From: Chondrinema litorale
GTDB taxonomy: Bacteria > Bacteroidota > Bacteroidia > Cytophagales > Flammeovirgaceae
Direction: 5' to 3'
Assembly: GCF_026250525.1 (NCBI RefSeq)
Contig: NZ_CP111045.1
Span: forward strand, 62,001-126,000
DNA: 64,000 nucleotides
Shown here: positions 52,590 through 61,842 of the stretch, piece after piece
Layout of the letters: the number at the start of each line of letters is the position of its first letter
Position numbering within the stretch: the first letter of the stretch is position 1
Notes under the pieces: model-generated
Seen by the model: only the letters and a program-made list of their open reading frames with translations
Databases searched by the model: none
What the model was told of the DNA's origin: nothing
Translations under genes and position numbers: made by a program

Positions 52590-53792
52590 TTATTTCTTTT
52601 CTTTTGCATCAGCTGAAGAGTCTTTTGCAGCTTCTTGAATTAAATTATTCTTTTTAGTAACTACAGGCCTTACAGCTTTGTAATCTTCAAAGCCTTGTCT
52701 TACAGCCTTAATTTCCCAGTCGAAATCGTAGTTGCCAGTGCCACTCATTAATTCTTTCACTGAGAATTTTTCTGGGTTTTTAGAAGTTACGGCTATCCCT
52801 TTAGAATCAGCAGAAAGGGGAGTGATAATTACAGTAATACCTTTTGCCGAAGCCAATGAACTAAAGTGCTCTGGAAGTTCGATAGATGCTTCTCCATTCA
52901 CTAATGTAGAAGTACCTCTCATATACATGCCTGCTTCGGGACCTTCAAGCGAAGCATACCAGATTTCTTTGCTAGCATCATTTGGGTGAGGAACTTTAAA
53001 ATTTTTAGTACCTGATGCATACAGTTGACCATTACCATTTTCATCTACATACATAGATGCTTGTTCTATTCCTTCGCTATCGTAAACACCTATAAAACCA
53101 TTGTTTGGATAAGAAGTATTGTAACTGGTTTGATATACATTGGCATTGCCATTGGCTCCTCTTAAAAAGATACTACCACTACCAGAAGAGTTTACATACA
53201 AACTAGATTTACTTTCACCACTATCGTCTAATACATCCACAAAACCATTGTCGGTATAGTTGTTTAGGTTAGTAAGTGAAACGTTTCTTTTACCAGAAGG
53301 ACCGAATACATAAATATATCCTGTGCCATCGTCGAAGTTAGAAAATCTGGCTTTTTCTAGACCACCATCTGTAAAAATTCCTATTTCACTTCCATCATCT
53401 TCAATAGAGCCATCTTCTAGTACAGAGCCATTCCAAACTGGAATTGTATTGGTAACACTACTAGTAATTTTTGGGTCAGTTTCTGCTCCTCCAGTACCGC
53501 CACCACTGCCTATAGCTACCCAAGCTGTGCCCGAGTAATAATAAAAACCGGGCGTGCTATTGGTTTGATATATTAATAAGCCTGTTGCAGGGCTAGAAAT
53601 CGCATCTCTTTGTGTGCTAGTCATTCTAGGAACGAGCACACCTTTGCTAGTAGAAGTTACATCCAGAATTGCCGAATTATCCGGCTTTTGATTAATGTTT
53701 TCAGAGATCGCCACACCACTCTGCGCATTCACAAAATAGTTAATGCCTAAAACGAGACTCAATTGCAATAGTAAAATTGGTTTCAGTTTCAT
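52590..53792 (-). CDS. tail-fibre-like surface protein
   Basis: 400 residues with signal peptide to about VNAQ. The N-terminal SAILDVTSTSKGVLVPRMTS, then TGLLIYQTNSTPGFYYYSGTAWV, is the widespread Bacteroidetes tail-fibre/collagen-like start. A repetitive middle (SSLYVNSSGSGSIFLRG, QASMYVDENGNGQLYASG) follows, then the C-terminal block FKVPHPNDASKEIWYASLEGPE. The C-terminal tail is charged (SSADAKEKK). Secreted, probably trimeric fibre. Operon partner of the T9SS protein, one base upstream. Confidence 0.75.
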   Translation of the reverse strand: MKLKPILLLQLSLVLGINYFVNAQSGVAISENINQKPDNSAILDVTSTSKGVLVPRMTSTQRDAISSPATGLLIYQTNSTPGFYYYSGTAWVAIGSGGGTGGAETDPKITSSVTNTIPVWNGSVLEDGSIEDDGSEIGIFTDGGLEKARFSNFDDGTGYIYVFGPSGKRNVSLTNLNNYTDNGFVDVLDDSGESKSSLYVNSSGSGSIFLRGANGNANVYQTSYNTSYPNNGFIGVYDSEGIEQASMYVDENGNGQLYASGTKNFKVPHPNDASKEIWYASLEGPEAGMYMRGTSTLVNGEASIELPEHFSSLASAKGITVIITPLSADSKGIAVTSKNPEKFSVKELMSGTGNYDFDWEIKAVRQGFEDYKAVRPVVTKKNNLIQEAAKDSSADAKEKK

Positions 53793-53823
53793 TTATCTTG
53801 TTTTTTGTTGTTTTCTAATTTTT

Positions 53824-54999
53824 TTAATTACCTGTATCAGGAGTTACAAAAGGGTCTGTTTCACTAATATCTACAGTAGGATTGTCACCACCACCTGTTC
53901 CGGGATCACCTCCACCGCTTCCTCCAGAAAGTAATACTGCTGCTGTACCTACAATGGCTGCAGCTCCCAATATTTTTAATCCTAATGGGAATCCACGTTT
54001 TATCTGGAACTCAGGGCTAAATATTTCTTTTTTAGGGTCTTCTATATTACTTATCTTTAATTGATAACCTGTACCTAGTTCTGCGTTTTTAGGTACTGAC
54101 CATAATTGATTGTTTACATCAGTATTTATGTTAATTACATTTATCAGGTTGTCGTTTTGGTAAAGTTCTAGTTTAACAGGAGAGTCCCACTTGCCTTTAT
54201 CCCAACTGATATATTCTGTTTTGCCTTTACGCACCGCATCAGGATATTGCTTAAAAGTTGCTTCCGTTTCTATATTGGTATTTTCTGTAACAACTGTTTT
54301 TTCTTCTGGATAAATTTGCAAACTATCTACAATGGCTTTATTAAGTGAGTCTGCAACATTATCTGCAACTTGTCCAGTTTCAATAATAGGTTTATTGGCA
54401 TCTTCTACAAATTTATGCACACTCGGATTATAATGCACTATACTCACAATTAAGGGTTTCCATAAATTACCTTCTTTGCGAGCCATAATAGTGGCAATTC
54501 TTTTTACTGTTTGGTAAGCTTTATTAATTACCAAATGGTTTCCTGTAAAAGTAGTTTCGAAATATACAGGTAGAAAAATATAATCAGCTTGTTTAACTTC
54601 AAAAGCTTTTACATTGGTAATGGTAATTGTTGGAGATTCAGATTTTGTGTAAAACAAGTCCAGATCGTTTAAATATCTGGAAACCTTTAGGTTTTTTGAA
54701 GTTTGCCAATCGAAAAAATTAGGGTCAATGTCATCCTCAATAATCACATCTTCATTAAAAAAAATCTGATTAGCATTAATTGAAAAGCTATTATTAATAA
54801 TCTCCTTTCTTTTATATTCTTCGACATTCGGATCGCAAATGAGGTTCATCAGCGAAGCCAACTCCTTAATAAAGTCTTTAGATTTGTACTGAATTGCCTG
54901 CTTGTCATATTCTGTAAGTGTATCATCTTGTGCAGATGCTTGCAGTTGAAAAAGACATAATATGCCAAGCAACAACAGTAGTTTCGAGTAAAAATTCAT
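53824..54999 (-). CDS. secreted protein with Kre9-like domain and C-terminal membrane helix
   Basis: 391 residues. Signal peptide to about ASAQ (residue 23). The N-terminal half is of unknown fold. Residues about 245-330 (RKGKTEYISWDKGKWDSPVKLELYQND ... PKNAELGTGYQLKIS) match the Kre9/KNH-like Ser-Thr-rich domain. A membrane helix (LGLKILGAAAIVGTAAVLLSGG) and a Gly-rich tail GGSGGGDPGTGGGD follow. First gene of the surface operon; probably a membrane-tethered partner of the two fibre-like proteins. Confidence 0.7.
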   Translation of the reverse strand: MNFYSKLLLLLGILCLFQLQASAQDDTLTEYDKQAIQYKSKDFIKELASLMNLICDPNVEEYKRKEIINNSFSINANQIFFNEDVIIEDDIDPNFFDWQTSKNLKVSRYLNDLDLFYTKSESPTITITNVKAFEVKQADYIFLPVYFETTFTGNHLVINKAYQTVKRIATIMARKEGNLWKPLIVSIVHYNPSVHKFVEDANKPIIETGQVADNVADSLNKAIVDSLQIYPEEKTVVTENTNIETEATFKQYPDAVRKGKTEYISWDKGKWDSPVKLELYQNDNLINVININTDVNNQLWSVPKNAELGTGYQLKISNIEDPKKEIFSPEFQIKRGFPLGLKILGAAAIVGTAAVLLSGGSGGGDPGTGGGDNPTVDISETDPFVTPDTGN

Positions 55000-55272
55000 C
55001 TTATAGTAAATGTAAGTCAGTTGTTTCCCTATAGTGTATTGCTAATCTTTATCAGGGTAAACTTAATCAATTCATTTTTTTCTGAAAAGCTTTTAGACAA
55101 TGTTACTACTCAAAAAGCATGAGAATTGATCTCCCGTATTTAAGGTGATAATAATTTCTATTGGATTGAAAGGCTGGATATCACTCCTGTGAGCCACAGA
55201 AAGCCTTCTCTATTTTTTCTTATGCTACAATTTACTTAAATTTATTAAACTCTGATTATTAAATTTTTTTAA

Positions 55273-55731
55273 ATGGCCTCTTTCAAATTTAACCTCAACG
55301 GTAAAACAATACAATTAGATAATGTTGATCCAGATATGCCACTTTTATGGGCTTTAAGAGAAAATCTTGGTTTAACAGGTACAAAATTCGGCTGTGGAAT
55401 TGCCCAATGTGGTGTTTGTACAGTCCATCTCGATGGAAATGCGATAAAATCTTGTGTACTTCCTGTAGCTGCAGTAGAGAATAAAGAAGTGACAACAATC
55501 GAAGGATTATCTGAAAATAACGATCATCCTGTGCAGCAAGCTTGGATAGAAGAACAAGTTCCACAGTGCGGTTATTGCCAATCTGGGCAAATTATGGCCG
55601 CTGCTGCTTTGTTAAAAAACAATCCGACTGCCAGCGAAACTGAAGTAGAAGCGGCAATGCAAGCTGTTTATTGCCGCTGTGGAACATACCCAAGAATTAA
55701 AAAAGCATTAGCCAAACTCGTAAAATCATAA
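55273..55731 (+). CDS. (2Fe-2S)-binding subunit of a molybdenum hydroxylase (IorA type)
   Basis: 152 residues. Plant-type [2Fe-2S] site GCGIAQCGVCTVHLDGNAIKSC (Cys about 41, 46, 49, 61) and second C-terminal site CGYCQSGQIM ... CRCGTYPRI (Cys about 100, 103, 135, 137). Length fits the small subunit of isoquinoline 1-oxidoreductase or aldehyde-oxidase-like enzymes. The large subunit gene follows after four bases. No FAD subunit or XdhC-type chaperone next to it. Confidence 0.95.
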   Translation: MASFKFNLNGKTIQLDNVDPDMPLLWALRENLGLTGTKFGCGIAQCGVCTVHLDGNAIKSCVLPVAAVENKEVTTIEGLSENNDHPVQQAWIEEQVPQCGYCQSGQIMAAAALLKNNPTASETEVEAAMQAVYCRCGTYPRIKKALAKLVKS

Positions 55732-55735
55732 CATT

Positions 55736-57883
55736 GTGGAAAATACTAAGATAAGCCGAAGAAGATTTGTTCAACTCGGAACTATAGCAGGAAGTTTTCT
55801 GGCTGTAGGTTGCATTCCCACCTCAGACGGAAAAGAGATTGTACAAAACTTAAATGGAAATACAGGATACAGTTTAAACCAATTTATTAAAATTGGCTCA
55901 GATGGAGTGGTTACCCTTTTTACACATCGCCCAGAAATGGGGCAAGGTACTTACCAGTCTATGCCGATGATTTTGGCTGAAGAATTAGAAACGGATATCA
56001 ATGCGTTGAAGATCGAAATGTCGGAAGCTAATCGCGATTTATATGGTAGCCAAATGGTAGTTGGTAGTCGAAGTGTAGCATCAGAATATGCAGTTTTAAG
56101 AAAAATGGGAGCTGCTGCCAGAGAAATGCTAATGAGTGCTGCGGCTAAAGTTTGGGATGTTTCTCCCAATGATTGCTATGCGGAAAATAGCATGATAAAG
56201 CTAAAAAATGCCGACAAGTCTTTGACTTATGGAGAATTAGTTGAAGAAGCGAGCAAATTAGAAGCACCTCAAAATCCGACATTAAAAGATCCCAAAGATT
56301 TTAAAGTAATTGGGCAACCTATTCAGCGCCAAGATATACCGATGAAAACCAATGGATCTGCCATTTTTGGATTGGATATGAAGGTAGATGGAATGCTCCA
56401 CGCAAGTATTGAACGTTCACCTGTGTTTTTGGGCAAAGTAGTTTCTTTTAATAAAGATGAAGTGATGAAAATTGCGGGAGTAAAAGATGTGCTTAAAACG
56501 CAAAGAAATGTTTGGGGGCATGAGCGAGAAGGAGTAGCCGTAATTGCCGATTCTTACTGGGCAGCACTAAAAGGTAGAAAAGCTTTAAAAGTTGAGTGGG
56601 ATAACCAAGATTTAGAACAACATAATTCGCAGGGCATTTTTGACAAATACGAAGAAGATGCACTAAAAGACGGTGATATGTTGCATGCAGTGGGTGATGC
56701 AGAAAATACTTTTAAAGAGGGTGGAGAAATTATTGAAGCAGTTTATCAGACACCTTACCAGAGCCATGTGCCTATGGAACCGATGAATGCCATTGTTTCT
56801 GTGGAAGAGAATAAAGCTACTTATTGGGGAGCAACACAGAATCCAAATGGTGTGAGGTCGCAATTGCAAAATCAATTGGGAATAGCCCCAGAAAACATTG
56901 AGGTGAATTATACTTTTATGGGCGGAGGTTTTGGCAGAAGAAGTATGACTGATATGGTGGAAGAGGCTGCTGACCTTTCTAAAAAGATGAAAGCTCCTGT
57001 AAAAGTAACTTGGACGCGTGAAGACGACCAAACACAAGGGCCATTTAGAGCTTGTTCGATCAATGCTTTAAAAGCTAAGTTAGATGATGATGGAAATATT
57101 CTAGCTTTAGAACATAAGATTGTTGCGCAAGAAATTAGAAACCAGACTGGCGATAACATGAAAGCCGGTGGGCAGTTAATGGGTGGAGTAAATACAGATT
57201 ATGAAATTCCGAATTTTTCTGTGAAAGGTGTACTAGAAAAATCTTACATACCGATTACTTATTGGCGTGCGGTTTACCACTCTACCAACCCATTGGCGCA
57301 TGAGTCTTTTATAGACGAGCTGGCTTACAAAGCGGGCAAAGACCCATTGGAATTTAGGTTGGCTATGGTTAAGAACCATCCAAAATTTTCATCGACCTTA
57401 AAGTTAGTAGCAGAGAAATCTGGCTGGTACAACAAACCAATTGGAGATACAGCCAAAGGTGTTGCCATTTGCGAGCGTTCAGGTGGATATTTTGCTATGG
57501 TGGTTGAAGTAAAACTGGAAGATAATCAGGTAAAACCTGTTAAAGTAACTACAGCCATCGACTTGGGAATTTGCATCAATCCGGATACGGTTAAAGCCCA
57601 AACTGAAGGTTCAATTGTAATGGGTTTAACTGCTGCTTTTGCCGGATTAACCATTAAAGATGGCGCTATTGCCGAGCAAAATTTCGATACTTATCCATTG
57701 TTGAGGTATCACGAATGCCCTGAGGTAGAAACCTATATTATTGAGAGTACAGATATTCCGGCAGGTGCTGGCGAAACAGGATTGCCTACTGTGGCTCCTG
57801 CATTTACCAATGCAGTATTTGCACTCACAGGCAAAAGAATTAGAAAACTCCCGATCAGTAAAGAAGATTTAATTGCTGGTTAA
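55736..57883 (+). CDS. molybdopterin-binding subunit of a xanthine-dehydrogenase-family hydroxylase (IorB type)
   Basis: 715 residues from a GTG start at 55736, four bases after the small subunit. Twin-Arg signal (ISRRRFVQLGTIAGSFLAVG) followed by a Cys, so it is likely exported by Tat as the IorB/AldH-type periplasmic enzyme, carrying the small subunit along. Molybdenum-cofactor regions: GQGTYQSMPMILAEEL, FMGGGFGRRSMTDMV, GAGETGLPTVAPAF (catalytic Glu in the last). Substrate (aldehyde or N-heterocycle) unknown. Terminator follows. Confidence 0.95.
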   Translation: MENTKISRRRFVQLGTIAGSFLAVGCIPTSDGKEIVQNLNGNTGYSLNQFIKIGSDGVVTLFTHRPEMGQGTYQSMPMILAEELETDINALKIEMSEANRDLYGSQMVVGSRSVASEYAVLRKMGAAAREMLMSAAAKVWDVSPNDCYAENSMIKLKNADKSLTYGELVEEASKLEAPQNPTLKDPKDFKVIGQPIQRQDIPMKTNGSAIFGLDMKVDGMLHASIERSPVFLGKVVSFNKDEVMKIAGVKDVLKTQRNVWGHEREGVAVIADSYWAALKGRKALKVEWDNQDLEQHNSQGIFDKYEEDALKDGDMLHAVGDAENTFKEGGEIIEAVYQTPYQSHVPMEPMNAIVSVEENKATYWGATQNPNGVRSQLQNQLGIAPENIEVNYTFMGGGFGRRSMTDMVEEAADLSKKMKAPVKVTWTREDDQTQGPFRACSINALKAKLDDDGNILALEHKIVAQEIRNQTGDNMKAGGQLMGGVNTDYEIPNFSVKGVLEKSYIPITYWRAVYHSTNPLAHESFIDELAYKAGKDPLEFRLAMVKNHPKFSSTLKLVAEKSGWYNKPIGDTAKGVAICERSGGYFAMVVEVKLEDNQVKPVKVTTAIDLGICINPDTVKAQTEGSIVMGLTAAFAGLTIKDGAIAEQNFDTYPLLRYHECPEVETYIIESTDIPAGAGETGLPTVAPAFTNAVFALTGKRIRKLPISKEDLIAG

Positions 57884-57896
57884 TGAATTTATATTG

Positions 57897-57922
57897 AAGG
57901 CTTTCTGAGTTTAGGAAGCCTT
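57897..57922 (+). terminator. intrinsic terminator after the iorAB-like operon
   Basis: Stem AAGGCTTTCT / AGGAAGCCTT (one wobble) with a six-base loop, then Ts; 13 bases after the stop. Confidence 0.8.
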
Positions 57923-58020
57923 TAATTTTTGAAAAATTCATCGATAACTTGATTAGTCTGTCTTATAAAAGTATAATCCTTTGCATCATAAGATTTAACA
58001 TCTATACCCAAATCAGAATT

Positions 58021-58278
58021 TTACCACATTTCTATAGTAGTAATAATTTTATTTGATGATAGATTGAAATAAACATAGTAATCAAGAACACCAGATGTAA
58101 TTATGATCATTAAATTGGATGCTATTTCTATTGGCTCGCCAACCCATATATCTTCCTTTCCTTCCACTAATTTATTCTTTAAGCTAGCTAATAGTTCTTG
58201 AAAGTTATTGCTATTCAATTTGTCGAGATTGATTTTTTGATAGAATAATTTATCAAATCTATCGCTAGATATTTCCAT
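58021..58278 (-). CDS. small protein of unknown function
   Basis: 85 residues, no signal, slightly acidic; ends in a strand-rich part (LMIIITSGVLDYYVYFNLSSNKIITTIEMW). Family not recognised. AT-rich. Alone on the minus strand between the IorB terminator and the membrane-protein gene. A real gene is likely but not certain. Confidence 0.4.
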   Translation of the reverse strand: MEISSDRFDKLFYQKINLDKLNSNNFQELLASLKNKLVEGKEDIWVGEPIEIASNLMIIITSGVLDYYVYFNLSSNKIITTIEMW

Positions 58279-58380
58279 ATGAGATAATCTTATTAAGTAT
58301 CTTTCTAGTCAAACAGGTCTCCCTTCGACCATGCTCTTAAAGCCCCAGTTTATAGGAAATCCTGCAAAAACAAAAGACTT

Positions 58381-58785
58381 CTAAACAGAATTTCTTTCCA
58401 AAGAATTTATAAGCCTCAAAAACCTAAACTGAAAGTAGGCAAAATCTGCGACTACTAGTGAAATGCCGATAATCAGTATTTTACCTGTAAATGTTATACT
58501 GAATGGAGAGACGATTAAAAGTACAATGCTTGCTAAAATCCAAAGCACATCTTGTAAAATGATGAACTTCACGAGGCCTTTATTTAATGTCTTACTTAAG
58601 GCTACAAGAAAGACAAAAGTGGCAAAAAGGATGAGTGTAAAGCCTATGTACATCAAAATGATGTTTTGATCGAGACCAATCAAATCCCCTATAAATTCAG
58701 CAAAAACGGCTAAAATAAAACCAGAGATTGCAGAAAAAACCGCATTAAATTTCAGCGTAATTCTAAGTTGAGATTCAGCTTTCAT
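58381..58785 (-). CDS. four-helix membrane protein of unknown function
   Basis: 134 residues with about four membrane helices (about 13-35, 43-65, 74-92, 101-120), charged ends. Layout resembles small DoxX-like or unnamed integral membrane proteins. It follows the SRPBCC gene by 11 bases on the same strand and is probably co-transcribed and controlled with it by the divergent AraC regulator. Confidence 0.7.
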   Translation of the reverse strand: MKAESQLRITLKFNAVFSAISGFILAVFAEFIGDLIGLDQNIILMYIGFTLILFATFVFLVALSKTLNKGLVKFIILQDVLWILASIVLLIVSPFSITFTGKILIIGISLVVADFAYFQFRFLRLINSLERNSV

Positions 58786-58796
58786 GGTTCGAGTTT

Positions 58797-59255
58797 TTAA
58801 GCATGATAACTGTTATCTGCAACACTGCATTTTTCTACTTTTTCTTTTAAAGCTTGGTTCATTTGTTCAAACCCTGCTTTGGTTTTTGCACCAATCATTT
58901 TGAGTAAAATGCCTACCAATAGGCCAGAGAAATTTTCGCCATGCGTGAAGATTAGTTTTCCATCTTCTTCTCTCAATTTAAAATAGTGTTCACCATCAAA
59001 TAAACCTTTCACTAAGAACTTACCCAACCAGCGAAACTCTCTGTTTTCTTCGTTTTTCAACACATTTGGCAAGAATTGCTGTTCACTCATTCCTTCTGGT
59101 TGAATGTTCACTTTAAGCTTGCCACCAACATGTTTTTCACCTGAAATAGATTTGATAAATGGATTCCAATTAGGATAGTTTTCGAAGTTCATTAAAACAT
59201 TCCAAACATCTTGTGCACTTGCCTGTATACTGATTTCTGTTTCTAGTTTTTGCAT
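58797..59255 (-). CDS. SRPBCC family lipid/ligand-binding protein
   Basis: 152 residues from ATG 59255 (MQKLETEISIQASAQDVWNVLMNF); an upstream in-frame ATG at 59324 would add an unlikely leader. SRPBCC/START-like signature VWNVLMNFENYPNWNPFIKSISGE, then FRWLGKFLVKGLFDGEHYFKLREE and the C-terminal long helix. Such proteins bind hydrophobic molecules in a deep cavity. Divergent AraC gene starts 137 bases away. Confidence 0.85.
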   Translation of the reverse strand: MQKLETEISIQASAQDVWNVLMNFENYPNWNPFIKSISGEKHVGGKLKVNIQPEGMSEQQFLPNVLKNEENREFRWLGKFLVKGLFDGEHYFKLREEDGKLIFTHGENFSGLLVGILLKMIGAKTKAGFEQMNQALKEKVEKCSVADNSYHA

Positions 59256-59392
59256 GATTTTAATTTTTTTGATTGATACAAAACTAGATTTCAATGTGAA
59301 GAAAAAATTGGCATGAAATGTCAATCAATAGGCATTTGCTGCCAAAATTGAAATGGCTATTGAATCGGCAAAAAGAATCTTTAATTTTAAGC

Positions 59393-60400
59393 ATGACATT
59401 CAACGGAAGATTTTTGTTAAACCTGATCGAGTTTGCTGCCACGCAAGGCGCATTGGCAAATGAATTGATCGTATTGAGCGGATTTAGTAAAGATGTACTT
59501 TGTGACGAAAGTACCAAGGTTACTTCTGAAGTGTATAATACAGTGGTAGAAAAGGCGGTGTTTTTAACCAAAGACGAATATTTTGGCTTGCATGCCGGAG
59601 AATACCTCAATCTTTCTGCTGCCGGTTTAGTCGGGCAGATTAGTCAAACTTCTGCTACTGTAAAGCAAGCATTAGATTTCTGTTGCGAATTTGCGAGTTT
59701 GGGTTGCAGAGCTTTACCGATGAAATTGGAAGAAGACCATGCAGATTTTAAACTGGCTTTTGAGCCCGATCCGATTTGGAAGCAAGAATCTGAAATTAGC
59801 ACCAAACATACCATCGATGGTGCATTGGCTTTTATTTTAAGAGAATTCCACACCTTAACACTTCAAAAATATTATCCGTTAAAGATTCATTTTCAGTTTA
59901 AAAAACCGGCAAACACCAGAGAGTATGAGCGATTGTTCAATTGTCCACTCATGTATGCTCAAACAGAAACTGCCATATTCTTTAGCCGAAAACATGTGAT
60001 GGAGCCGGTTGTAACTTCAAGTTTCGATTTGTTGCGGGTGTTGGTGAAACATGCTTACGAGAAACTGGCAGAGATTGAAAAAGAAAATGGTTTCTACCAA
60101 ACAGTAAAAAAGGCAGTGGTGAATTTGGTAAAACCTGAGTTTCCGACGATTGAACAAGTGGCGGCTAATCTTAATGTAAGTGTGAGAACACTGCAAAGGA
60201 AACTCAGTGACGAAGGTTATACATTTAAAGAAATTATTGAAATGTTGAGAAAAGATTTTGCTTTGAGTTACATAAAAAATCGGGATTTGAGTGTTGGAGA
60301 AATTGCTTATTTGTTGAGCTATTCTGATAGCAGCACTTTTATCAGATCATTTAAAAGATGGACTGGAAAGACCCCACAAGCTTATAGAACAATAAATTGA
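59393..60400 (+). CDS. AraC family transcriptional regulator
   Basis: 335 residues from ATG 59393; an upstream ATG at 59318 would add 25 residues and is less likely. The N-terminal ~200 residues form the arabinose-binding-regulator type domain seen in OruR/ArgR-like AraC proteins (LSAAGLVGQISQTSATVKQALDF). The C-terminal double helix-turn-helix is clear: TIEQVAANLNVSVRTLQRKLSDEGYTFKEI ... SVGEIAYLLSYSDSSTFIRSFKRWTGKTPQAYR. Probably controls the divergent SRPBCC/membrane-protein pair. Confidence 0.95.
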   Translation: MTFNGRFLLNLIEFAATQGALANELIVLSGFSKDVLCDESTKVTSEVYNTVVEKAVFLTKDEYFGLHAGEYLNLSAAGLVGQISQTSATVKQALDFCCEFASLGCRALPMKLEEDHADFKLAFEPDPIWKQESEISTKHTIDGALAFILREFHTLTLQKYYPLKIHFQFKKPANTREYERLFNCPLMYAQTETAIFFSRKHVMEPVVTSSFDLLRVLVKHAYEKLAEIEKENGFYQTVKKAVVNLVKPEFPTIEQVAANLNVSVRTLQRKLSDEGYTFKEIIEMLRKDFALSYIKNRDLSVGEIAYLLSYSDSSTFIRSFKRWTGKTPQAYRTIN

Positions 60401-60586
60401 TTTAAATCCACAGAAATGAATTTACTGGTTTAGAATTTGATAGCTTAAAATAGGTAAGATTTATCTCGCTTGCACATAGCAAATCTTTGAATTTGACGTT
60501 TAAACAGTGTTTTTAACTGAAAATAGATTTTTGCAAGAGGTAATATCTCTACTTATAAATAAGATAATTAGACCAGATTTTTTAAC

Positions 60587-61669
60587 ATGCCCCTTAGACT
60601 ATCAGCATTTTTTGTGTGCTTATCGACCTATCTTTTTAGTAATTTTTGCCTTGCACAAAACTTAGTACTTAATCCTAGTTTTGAAGAAACAGTACCAGAT
60701 ACGATCAATGAAATCACACATTTACATGGAGTAAAAGGATGGCGAGCTCCAGATAGCCATAGAACAATTTATCTTAATCCAACATTTTGTAAAGAAAAGC
60801 CCGAATTATGTTTTGGTTTTAATAAAGCCAGAACTGGTAATGCGTGTGCCGGATTAATGATATTTTCTAGAACAAGTAGAACGGCGACATATTCAATGTT
60901 GCAAGGATTTCTCAGTAAACCATTGCAGAAAGGGAAAATCTACCAAGTTGAATTTTACTTGAAATTGGCTGATTCATCCAGTATTTATATGAAGAAATTT
61001 GATGTTTCGCTAAGTCCATCTACAGCTAAAAAATATACTTTGCCCATAAGCGCTTCTCCTAAACCTTGGATTACCAAATTAAGGGGTAGTTTTCTGAAAG
61101 ATAAAGAAAACTGGTTACATGTAAATTTCCAGTATATAGCTTTGGGAGGTGAAAAATTTATTACTTTCGGTTGCACTGGTAGAACAAATAGTATTAATAA
61201 TGTTGAATATGATCTTGCAGATCAAGACTTCTGGAAAAAAAATAACATAATCAATCCTAATTTAAGAACAGCCAAGTATCGCTTGGAGGCGTTTTATTTT
61301 ATAGATGATGTGTCTGTTACCGAAACCTCGCTCACAGAAGAAAATGGAAGGTTTAGCAGTATCTATTTTAATAGCAATAGCATAAGCATTTCCGAATCAG
61401 ATTTACAGCGATTGGAGAACTTGGTTAAGTTGAGACTCTCCAACATTCTTAATTTTAAAATCAGCATAGAAGGTTTTGCCGATAAGCAAGGTGAAGAAAA
61501 AGACAATGCTGCACTTTCTGAAAACCGAGCGAAAGTAGTAGCCGATTATCTTATTCAAAATGGTGTTTCACCAGAGCGCATCAAAATACAAGGATTTGGT
61601 GAAACCCAAGCAGCGCAGCAAAATAGCGATAACGACCGACGTGTAGATGTTTTTTTAAACTTACAATGA
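60587..61669 (+). CDS. OmpA family protein with N-terminal carbohydrate-binding-like domain
   Basis: 360 residues. Signal peptide to about CLAQ (residue 23). The N-terminal ~240 residues start NLVLNPSFEETVPD, the galactose-binding-like domain of surface lipoproteins. Residues about 260-358 are OmpA-like: ISIEGFADKQGEEKDNAALSENRAKVVADYLIQNGV and KIQGFGETQAAQQNSDNDRRVDV, the peptidoglycan-binding motif with Asp and Arg in place. It is therefore an outer-membrane to cell-wall linker. Its stop overlaps the next start (ATGA). Confidence 0.9.
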   Translation: MPLRLSAFFVCLSTYLFSNFCLAQNLVLNPSFEETVPDTINEITHLHGVKGWRAPDSHRTIYLNPTFCKEKPELCFGFNKARTGNACAGLMIFSRTSRTATYSMLQGFLSKPLQKGKIYQVEFYLKLADSSSIYMKKFDVSLSPSTAKKYTLPISASPKPWITKLRGSFLKDKENWLHVNFQYIALGGEKFITFGCTGRTNSINNVEYDLADQDFWKKNNIINPNLRTAKYRLEAFYFIDDVSVTETSLTEENGRFSSIYFNSNSISISESDLQRLENLVKLRLSNILNFKISIEGFADKQGEEKDNAALSENRAKVVADYLIQNGVSPERIKIQGFGETQAAQQNSDNDRRVDVFLNLQ

Positions 61670-61836
61670 TTCCTTTGAAGATGATACCTTATCTCATTTG
61701 CCTAATATTCCTTTTATTTACCGTGGTATTGCAGGTATTTTACTCTTCGCAAGAAAATCCTGCAGTTGTCTTAATGGAAGAGAGGATTGAATTTTTTTTA
61801 ATTGATATAACACAAACTTCAACATTTGCCAGATAA
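61666..61836 (+). CDS. 56-residue membrane protein, overlapping start
   Basis: ATG 61666 overlaps the OmpA stop as ATGA and the stop at 61834-61836 is six bases before the next gene. The 56 residues contain one hydrophobic helix (PYLICLIFLLFTVVLQVFYS) and a polar tail. Position and coupling argue for a real gene; no family known. Confidence 0.55.
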   Translation: MIPLKMIPYLICLIFLLFTVVLQVFYSSQENPAVVLMEERIEFFLIDITQTSTFAR

Positions 61837-61842
61837 ACTTAT

